DNA of 9,099 nucleotides from positions 1 through 9,099 of the forward strand of contig JABMSC010000046.1 in NCBI GenBank assembly GCA_013204685.1, in the 5' to 3' direction. The position numbers and the translations under genes are program-made. The notes under the pieces are model-generated. The model saw only the letters and a list, made by a program, of their open reading frames with translations. It had not been told where the DNA came from and made no database searches. Of the stretch, positions 1 to 7,000 are shown one piece after another (the first letter of the stretch is position 1; each line of letters starts with the position of its first letter). Source of the stretch: Candidatus Omnitrophota bacterium. Its GTDB lineage: Bacteria; Omnitrophota; Gorgyraeia; Tantalellales; Tantalellaceae.

Positions 1-3000
1 CGCGCCTCAGCCAGCTGAACATCATTAATGCGTTCAATAAGCACTTCGGCAATTTTTCCCTTATGCTTGCGTGCAAGCGCAATAGCCTCATCATCCTCTT
101 TTCTCAAATAACGCTCTTCCGCCTGTTGTATTACTTTTATGTCTTCAGCTAAAGACGTAATGCCTTCGGGTAAGTTTACCGAAGACCTCCCTATTACTTC
201 GATAGCGCTCTCATATTTTCTTAAAGCATCCTGAAAATCCTGTTTCTTGTAGGACTCATCGCCCTCCTTAAAAAGTAAAAGCGCTTCATTAAGAAGCGCA
301 ATCTCCTCTGAAGTCCCCCGGGGCGTATCGCCGGTTAAAACCGCAAGGGCAAATGAGATCTCGGTGCGTGCTGCCGGGAGATCATCCCGTTCAATAAACT
401 GTTTACACCTGGCGAGGCGTTCACCGGGTGAATAAAACTTCCTCAATTCCTCAGTCATCTGCCGGATATGTTTTTCCAGGGGATGCCGTCGACCTTTCCC
501 CTGTTTTTTCTTCTTCTTTTTTTTAGAATGCTTGCCGCTGCCACCGGAGGGAGCAGTGACTTTAGGTTTCGGAAGCTCATCAAGAAGGGCCTCTAGATAC
601 CCTATAAGCTTAACGGGGCTCTGCTTGGGGGGGTGTATTTTCTTCAAAAAGTAAAGTACGTTATATTTAATCTGAATGCTGTGGGGAAAAGGGTCCGCTT
701 CCAGAATCAGTTCAAGCACCTTCTTTAGTGCCGTTTTTTGCTCTTCGGGGAACCACACATATTCAGTGTAAATCAGTAGGGCCCTTCCATCAGCATCTTC
801 AGTGTAAAGACAATTCATTAGAAACTGTATATACTCTTCCAGAGTCCCATCATCTTTATGGAAAGATATTTCTTTACCCTGAGCTATGGCCTCATTGATG
901 TATACTCTTGCTTTCGCAAACCATACAACCGCCTCCCACGGCCTGGAGTCCTCATTTTCACATCTTTTTAACAATTCGTCAGCTCTTCTAACCGCAGCTT
1001 CATGCCCTTCCGTAATAATATACAGCCCGGGCGTTTCAGTTACTTCACCAAGTGAGACCTCAACATCTTCTCCGCTGGGCCTCTCCGCCAGGTCAATAGC
1101 CTTCTTTGCCATCATCTTTGCCGTCTCCGGGTCTCCGGAATATCTGTACAGAAAAGCAAGCCTCTTATAAAGACGTACCGCAGTTACACAATATCTTTGC
1201 AATTTACCGAACTCTTTGATCTTCTCAAGTTCTTCCCTGGCCGCCTCAATATCGCCTCCTTCGCAATAAAGCCAGGAGGCCATGATATGTGTCTCCGTAA
1301 TATCCTCGGGAGCGTGCCTGGACGCCTCTTCCAGATGTTCCACAACCATCGTCATCAGGTCCGCATCAGAGAACAAATACTTCCCCCACAGAAGAATCTC
1401 ACTCATAAATATGTTCGCTGCATAAATTATATCCTTTTCTCCCCCCGCGCTCACCTTCAAAAGAAGCTCCACATACTCACGTGCCTTTTCGAGCTCAACT
1501 TGCCCGAGATACAAGTTCGCTATCCTCCTTAAGGTGATCGCAACATCATATTTGTTGAGCTGATATGGACCCTCAGCCTTATGAGGCAACTTTTCCCACG
1601 TACTCGCAGGACCGCAAAGCTTGAGACCTTCAAACGAAACCCTTAAAGCCTCTTTTTTCATATCCAGACCGATATAAGCATGTCCCAGCATCATTAACAT
1701 CTGACTTTTCGCGCGAACGTCACGGGCTTCTCCATGCCGTGTGCCTTTCTTCATGCGCCTCAAAACTTTGTTTGCCAGGTCAACAACTTCTTCATCTTTA
1801 CCAAGCCTGTACTTCAGCGCAGCGGCACTGCTTAACATAAAATAAGTAACCACTCTTTTTTCATAAAAGTCCGCTATCGCCGGGTCTTTTATCATATCCA
1901 GGTACATATCGATAATTATTTCGTAGGCAACGTAAGCACGATCCTCTAGTAGTTCTGAAATTGTTCTTTGCAGATAATTCTCGCAGTCAACTACCACCTC
2001 CCCGACATAGGCCTCCTTACGTTTTTTGCCCGAAGCGAGAACCTCTCTGACGCGGCGCATTCTCTTGTAAGCCTCTGCAATATCGTAAATGTGCCCGAAT
2101 TTCTTCATAAAATCTGCCCAAAGCTTAGTATCAACATCCTTATCACTTCTATCTTTGAAGTGGGCCATATCAAACGTGTTCGTTACTTCACTAATAATTT
2201 CGTACATCTTCTCTTGAATGTCCGTGCTTTCAAATAGTTCGTACCACCTGGAGAGATCTATCTCCTCTACCCCTGAAAGCCTTTCAGCCACACCTTCAAC
2301 GAATATATCCTGAAGCTTCCCGTTAACAGTATCGTCGGAGTCTATGCCGAGGGTGTGAACTAACACATTACTCATGAACCATAAAAAGTGCATTTTTCTT
2401 CTTGCTTCACTAAACTCGCCAGCATGAAGGTGGCGGTAGAGCGCTAAAGCAGTCCTGGCATTAAGGGTCTTGCCCCACCCGGACTCGTCTCCCTGTGAGA
2501 CCTTGGAACTCTCATCACCCAGAAAGAATTTTATTAGCTCCTCCGGTGAAGTGGCCACAGCAAAAGATTGCTCTCCCGAAGCAAGCTCCTCATTGGAAAA
2601 CGGACCCAATTGTTCGCACACTAAGGTTAGTCCCGTATCCTCCATGGGAAAATTCATTTTGTCAAGCCCCACCTCCGGACGGTCCAACAAATAAAAACAT
2701 AGTAAATACGTAGAATCAGTTTCTCTATGCTCATACGGAAGCCACACGGTATCATAACTTAATTTAAGCTGAAGCTCTCTCTCGCAATCCCGGCCATATC
2801 TATACCTGGCCAGGTCAACCGCGCCAGAGGTATCCTGCTGATTTATAGCTTCCTTGAACTTCTCAAACCTGCCGGCTAAATATCTGTCTCCGGGGACCAG
2901 ATCGCGTTTTTTGAGGTAATACTGTTCATAAAGAAATTTACCGATGGATAGAGTTAAATATATGGAGGGGGTATGTTCCCTGAAGGTCTTTTTTAGTTCC

Positions 3001-3209
3001 GCGCCTGGTGCGAGATCATATTCCTTGCGTGACTCATCCCACTCGACCGTAACCAATGGGTCTGACCTGAGCGTAGGAACAAGCGTTGCTGCATCACCAG
3101 CGTCCGCCCAAAGTTCGGCACTGCCAAAAAGGTCTGTGCCTAAAAAGAGACACAGAACCAATATGGCTATCACCTTAAGCGCATAGCTTTGAGCAAATTG
3201 GTTTATCAT
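1..3209 (-). CDS. Secreted TPR-like helical-repeat protein, 3' end cut by window edge
   Basis: The frame is open from an ATG at 3207-3209 to the left edge, giving 1069 codons with no stop, so the C-terminus is missing. An in-frame TAA just upstream (before codons for LPNILY) fixes this ATG. The N-terminus looks like a Sec signal peptide: Lys12, then a hydrophobic VIAILVLCLFLG core, with possible cleavage in the LWADAG area. The rest is almost entirely helical. TPR-like pairs are visible at about residues 503-535 (GHAYIGLD, then EALRVSFEGL), 561-590 (RRIANLYLG, then EKAREYVELL), 680-710 (LYRYSGD, then AKMMAKKAIDLA) and 975-1010 (YKKQDFQDALRKYESAIE). A lysine-rich linker lies near residue 896, after a Gly/Ser stretch (SGGSGKH). 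No catalytic motif is recognised. TPR arrays usually bind proteins, so an envelope scaffold or binding role is only an inference. No Shine-Dalgarno sequence precedes the start, unlike sodN next door. Confidence 0.93.
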   Translation of the reverse strand, partial: MINQFAQSYALKVIAILVLCLFLGTDLFGSAELWADAGDAATLVPTLRSDPLVTVEWDESRKEYDLAPGAELKKTFREHTPSIYLTLSIGKFLYEQYYLKKRDLVPGDRYLAGRFEKFKEAINQQDTSGAVDLARYRYGRDCERELQLKLSYDTVWLPYEHRETDSTYLLCFYLLDRPEVGLDKMNFPMEDTGLTLVCEQLGPFSNEELASGEQSFAVATSPEELIKFFLGDESSKVSQGDESGWGKTLNARTALALYRHLHAGEFSEARRKMHFLWFMSNVLVHTLGIDSDDTVNGKLQDIFVEGVAERLSGVEEIDLSRWYELFESTDIQEKMYEIISEVTNTFDMAHFKDRSDKDVDTKLWADFMKKFGHIYDIAEAYKRMRRVREVLASGKKRKEAYVGEVVVDCENYLQRTISELLEDRAYVAYEIIIDMYLDMIKDPAIADFYEKRVVTYFMLSSAAALKYRLGKDEEVVDLANKVLRRMKKGTRHGEARDVRAKSQMLMMLGHAYIGLDMKKEALRVSFEGLKLCGPASTWEKLPHKAEGPYQLNKYDVAITLRRIANLYLGQVELEKAREYVELLLKVSAGGEKDIIYAANIFMSEILLWGKYLFSDADLMTMVVEHLEEASRHAPEDITETHIMASWLYCEGGDIEAAREELEKIKEFGKLQRYCVTAVRLYKRLAFLYRYSGDPETAKMMAKKAIDLAERPSGEDVEVSLGEVTETPGLYIITEGHEAAVRRADELLKRCENEDSRPWEAVVWFAKARVYINEAIAQGKEISFHKDDGTLEEYIQFLMNCLYTEDADGRALLIYTEYVWFPEEQKTALKKVLELILEADPFPHSIQIKYNVLYFLKKIHPPKQSPVKLIGYLEALLDELPKPKVTAPSGGSGKHSKKKKKKKQGKGRRHPLEKHIRQMTEELRKFYSPGERLARCKQFIERDDLPAARTEISFALAVLTGDTPRGTSEEIALLNEALLLFKEGDESYKKQDFQDALRKYESAIEVIGRSSVNLPEGITSLAEDIKVIQQAEERYLRKEDDEAIALARKHKGKIAEVLIERINDVQLAEA

Positions 3210-3263
3210 ATATAGTATGTTAGGTAATTAAAATAATAGTTTTAATGACTATAATTTCCTACT

Positions 3264-3292
3264 ATTGTAACATGCGCTCAATGTTAAGTCAA
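3264..3292 (-). promoter_or_regulatory. Sigma-70-type promoter of the TPR-protein gene
   Basis: Read on the minus strand, TTGACT (3287-3292) is followed by exactly 17 bases and then TACAAT (3264-3269). Each box matches five of six bases of the consensus. Transcription would start near 3257, giving a leader of about 48 nt that is A/T-rich and has no Shine-Dalgarno sequence. Confidence 0.8.
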
Positions 3293-3326
3293 TTAAATTG
3301 AAGATTTTGCTCAGGCTGCGCCATTT

Positions 3327-3342
3327 ATGGGTATATACCCAT
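3327..3342. promoter_or_regulatory. Perfect 16-bp palindrome, candidate operator
   Basis: ATGGGTATATACCCAT is a perfect inverted repeat with no spacer. Its centre lies about 77 bp upstream of the predicted start of transcription of the TPR-protein gene, and about 140 bp past the end of sodN. The spacing suits a dimeric activator or repressor site. It is not a terminator: it has no loop and no T-run. The regulator is unknown. Confidence 0.45.
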
Positions 3343-3478
3343 TATGTAGGCAAAAAATTACACCAAAGACATAATATGCCTTATTTTCTGTCTGTAGCCG
3401 CTTTAAGCTTTTAAGGAAGTGTGGACCGGTTTGTGAAAATAGAACCAAAGAACAGTGTAAGAAAACGTGTCCCCTTCA
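3343..3478. other. Spacer downstream of sodN, no gene seen
   Basis: This A/T-rich spacer lies between the sodN stop codon and the palindrome upstream of the TPR-protein promoter. I see no credible ORF, no stem followed by a T-run, and no RNA gene. The only notable element is CGTGTCCCC at 3466-3474, just after the sodN stop, whose GTGTCCCC core recurs on the other side of sodN at 4046-4053. Confidence 0.5.
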
Positions 3479-3940
3479 TCATTCAGCAAAATACAGGCTC
3501 TTGAATTTCTCAAGGGAAGCCCGCATTTTATTAACAAAAGAAACGTCCGTGGTCTGTTTTGCCATCATGGCATAATACAGCATCTCGTGAAGTGCCCGGA
3601 GCTTATCGGTATAATCCTTGTGGGCGTTTATATCCAGCCGGGCGCCTATCCTGACCCTTTGCGCAAGAAAATAATATGTAACGGTTTCACTGATCTTGTC
3701 CGCGTGGTGTTCTTTGTTCTCGACCCACCTTACGATCTGATTATAATCCTTCTCCTTCTCTCCGGATAATTCCAGTATCGCGTTCATGGACTTCTCTATG
3801 GTTTGCAGGTCTTCATCTATCATTTTAAAACGCATCTCATCGTCATATATACCGCAGGGTATCTGACAATGTGAAAATGCCTCGCCCGTGCACCCCAGCA
3901 AAACAAACAAAGAGACAAAAACACAAAGTATCTTTCGCAT
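3479..3940 (-). CDS. sodN: Nickel superoxide dismutase with N-terminal signal peptide
   Basis: The product (153 residues) should convert superoxide to O2 and H2O2 at a nickel centre. The diagnostic nickel hook HCxxPCGxY lies at residues 24-32: His24, Cys25 and Cys29 correspond to His1, Cys2 and Cys6 of mature NiSOD, with Pro28 and Tyr32 as Pro5 and Tyr9. The mature part (about 130 residues) is close to the usual length of about 117 and is helical throughout. NiSOD needs a free N-terminal His, normally exposed by removing a leader. Here residues 1-23 form a signal peptide (MRK, a hydrophobic core, then AFS directly before His24), so signal peptidase I could expose the hook and place the enzyme outside the cytoplasm. 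A lipobox-like LLGC at residues 14-17 competes with this reading. No sodX-type peptidase gene is visible in the window. The ATG start is fixed by an AGGAGG ribosome site. Confidence 0.92.
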   Translation of the reverse strand: MRKILCVFVSLFVLLGCTGEAFSHCQIPCGIYDDEMRFKMIDEDLQTIEKSMNAILELSGEKEKDYNQIVRWVENKEHHADKISETVTYYFLAQRVRIGARLDINAHKDYTDKLRALHEMLYYAMMAKQTTDVSFVNKMRASLEKFKSLYFAE

Positions 3941-3944
3941 ATTT

Positions 3945-3950
3945 CCTCCT
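3945..3950 (-). promoter_or_regulatory. Ribosome binding site of sodN
   Basis: A perfect AGGAGG lies four bases upstream of the sodN ATG (AGGAGGAAATATG on the minus strand). It decides the start codon and shows that the organism uses Shine-Dalgarno initiation for at least some genes. Confidence 0.85.
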
Positions 3951-3981
3951 GAAGTTATTGTGATTACGGACCAACGAATAG

Positions 3982-4009
3982 ATTATACACCTATTCATAC
4001 AGGTTTAAA
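3982..4009 (-). promoter_or_regulatory. Promoter of sodN, with an imperfect dyad in the spacer
   Basis: A consensus -10 box TATAAT (3982-3987, minus strand) is preceded by 16 bases and a weaker -35 TTTAAA (4004-4009). Transcription would start near 3975, giving a leader of about 35 nt. The spacer is filled by an imperfect dyad, ACCTATTCATACAGGT (3989-4004 on the plus strand), with ACCT and AGGT arms and five of eight positions paired. A repressor bound there would block RNA polymerase. The dyad does not resemble the Nur box known from Streptomyces. Confidence 0.65.
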
Positions 4010-4045
4010 GGATAAAGTGTTGAAAGGCAGGCGGTCGCAGATAGG

Positions 4046-4068
4046 GTGTCCCCAAACGGGACGTCCCC
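4046..4068. repeat. REP-like GTCCCC inverted repeat
   Basis: GTCCC (4048-4052) and GGGAC (4058-4062) form a stem around a five-base loop, followed by another GTCCCC (4063-4068). The element sits just beyond the stop codon of the large gene and upstream of the sodN promoter. It has no T-run, so a Rho-independent terminator is unlikely. Short GTGTCCCC/GGGGAC repeats between genes are common REP-type elements in several phyla. Part of it recurs at 3466-3474. Confidence 0.55.
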
Positions 4069-4079
4069 ATTAGGTTCAC

Positions 4080-7000
4080 TTACGCGGCGACATAAGCGGC
4101 CAGGGTTGCCTGGTAGCGTTCGTATTTAAGCTGGATATAGTCTATGTGTTTTATCGGGTCGAGCCAGATCAGCCAACCGCTGCTCCCGCCTCTCTCCTTT
4201 GCCCTGGCGGCTTTTTTAAGGCCCTGGGCAAACGAATAGACCCCCTTGTTCCCTTCTTCACCAAAAAGGACCATTGGAACTTTGTATTTTTTGAGGGGGT
4301 TTTGGCTCGCGGGATCACTTTTTTCGAATAGTTCCGGATCCTTGATCGATCCCCGGAATATTGCCAGGACATCCTTTATGCCGTGCTCCGCTCTCAATGT
4401 TTCCATAAGGGCGGTTATTTCATCGGCTTCATTGGGGTTCTTCCCTTTCATTGAATTCTTGTGAGCAATATCGGCTGTTGTTTTGACGATTATTGCAACA
4501 TTTGGATCCGCGTCTTTTATCATGCTTTCAAGAATTATCGCATTCCTTCTGTCACGCGCATATATAACAACCTTTCCCCCGGTAAGCACATTCCGCCGGA
4601 GGGCTAATCTCCTGAAAGTGTCCTGCAGGTCTATAACTCCCGCCTCCTTTAGAATATCATCCGCATAAAGAACTATACTTTGGCCTCTTTCTTCAGAAAG
4701 AGCTGTCTGCTCTTCCGCTTCCTTGATAGCTTCGATATACTCATCACCTGATGCGCCAAAAAGCCCGGCTATAACATGCTCGAATTCTTCTTTTCGCCTC
4801 TCGAGATCGTTCTCCGCCGCGGCATTATCGTCGCTTGCCCCGTTAGAAATTCCTTCGGAATTTGTAACGGGGTTCGTCGTTCGTCGTTCGTCGTTCGTTG
4901 CCTGCCCCGTTAGAGATTTCGAAGAAAGCTTTAACGGGGACGTGGGGTCGTTCTCGCCCGTTCCCTGTTTCATGGAAGTACCGGGGGATTTTTCATCGTC
5001 CGCCGGAACAGCGAATACTGTTCCTGAGGCGGGTTCATGTGTAGCCCGGAAAGCTGTAAAAATATCCAGAAACTTCGGGGGGTTAACAATATCGAGTTCA
5101 TCGTATTGGCGCACTTCATGTTTAATTTCTTCAAATTCGTCGCATAGGGCTATCGATTCTACGGTAGCTCTTATTCTTGCCTCCACATCCATATTCTTCC
5201 ACGCATCTGTCGCTTCGTTTTCGTAGAACCCGTCGTTATGTGCAATAAACAATATTCCGCCGGGTTTTAATACCTTTGCTACCTCAGAAAAAAGTAATCC
5301 GGGATCTCTAAGATAAGCCATCCCGCTGGTCATAATCACAGCATCGAAACGCCCTTTCCATTCAGGAGGCAAATTGGCGCTTTTATCCAAATCCTGAATC
5401 AGGAAACCGGTGAGTTTGGGATTGGCCGCTAATTCCTCCCTTTTCTGGCCTATCCCGACGATCTCCTCTGCTTGTACCGAAGACGGGACATAGGTATTAA
5501 AACCACTCATTAAATCCAATATTCTGCCTCCTTCGGGTAATAAACCGGCTAACATTTCTTCTATAAGATTTCCGGCATCCCCACTAATGTATGGTTTTAT
5601 TCGCATATCTCTTGTGAATCTTGATTCACCGGATATATTTTCTGCCGGTCTTTCCGGTGCGGATTTGGAGGTGGGGGCGAGTCCCCCCGTACCCTGTTTC
5701 AGGGTGGTGCCGTCTTCGTTGTTCGTTGTTCGTTGTTCGTTGTTCGTTATCGTGGAGGTGCCAAGATCGTTAGAAATTCCTTTGGAATTTGTAATGGTGC
5801 CTGTGTCGGGCTCCCCCGTTCCGGTACTCTCGCCGTCGGCCGCTGCACTTCGCTTCCTGATATCATCCATTAATCCGCTGCCTACATCTTCCGGCAGGAC
5901 ATTGCGTCTCACCAATTCCCTGATCATGTCGATAGGCGTCGCGTTGCTGCCCTTGCCGCGCCCTGTTCCTAATTCAACATTAGGCCTCAGTCTATAGCCA
6001 TGGAAGTCCGATGCGTTTGTCACAAAAAGTCCAAGTTTTCTTGCTAGTCTCTTTAAGTAGCGCACATCTTTTGCCGAATGCTCTTCTCTGTGCGCCTCTA
6101 TTCCATCCAGACCGGCCCTTTTACATTCTGTTAACCACTCTTCAAATTTTTCCTCGCCCATTACGTTAATTAACTCGGCCGCATGAGGCAAAACGGCTAA
6201 ACCATCGTGTTTTTTAATTTCCCTGATCACATCGGTAAATCCCGGCGCGTTCCGGGAATCATCCGGCCGATGAACAAAATATCCCTTTTTGTAGCTTTTC
6301 GCTTTCGTATTTAAATCGGCTGCAGTGGATATTTCCGGGGCCTCTATATTATCTAAAACGTATTCAAGTATGGATCCCCAGATGTTTAATCGTGGAGGAA
6401 GCCTGTCGACAAAACTGTCGTCCTTCAGCATCTCTTCCCAATGCTCATCGTCTTCACTTAACTCACTAAAATCAAAATCTCCATTTTGTCTATCGTCTCC
6501 CCTGCATAGAAATTCAAACAGTTCCCTGTAAGTCAAATGCTTACCGTATGCTTCTTTTAGTTTCCGGAACATATAAAGCGTCAAACGCCTGCCCGCTCTT
6601 TGAAGGGGCCTTAGGACAGACCCTTTGAATTTCTCTAATCTACCGCAATAGGATGCGTCGTCTTCCTGCGCTTTCCTGGGAAAGAGAGCCGTAATCTCCT
6701 GTGTACTAATAGTGCCGTCCGGCGAAACGATAAGCCAGAACAGCTCTGAGCCGGCCAAAACATGAACACCTTTTTTTCGTGCAAATTCGAAAAATGAGGG
6801 GGTGTAGACGCCTGTTTCATTGTGATCTGTTATCGATAATGCTCCAATGCCTAATGAGGCGCATTTTTCCACTAACTCTTCGGGCGTTAAAGCTCCGTCA
6901 GAAAATGTGGAATGGGTATGAAAATCGGCTACTGCAATAGGCGTCTTACTTCTTGTTTCCGTCGTCCCGGTATTATCGTCGTTCGTTGACGTGGGGTCGC

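Noticed and set aside
1197..1532. Plus-strand ORF within the TPR gene
   Set aside because: It is a shadow of a continuous 1069-codon minus-strand frame with signal peptide and promoter.
3467..3769. Plus-strand ORF of 100 codons antisense to sodN
   Set aside because: The opposite strand encodes a recognised NiSOD. This ORF has no family features.
4046..4068. Rho-independent terminator for the giant gene
   Set aside because: The stem is short (five pairs) and no T-run follows on the minus strand. A REP-like repeat fits better.
3888..4073. Small plus-strand ORF across the sodN promoter
   Set aside because: It overlaps the sodN start, ribosome site and promoter on the other strand, and its product shows no features.
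4723..5226. Plus-strand ORF of 167 codons with a repeated FVVRRSSFVACPVRDFEESFNG-type peptide
   Set aside because: It lies antisense to the methyltransferase and linker region. Its repeated peptide is the other strand of the heptamer and H2 repeats, and the minus-strand frame has clear domain motifs.
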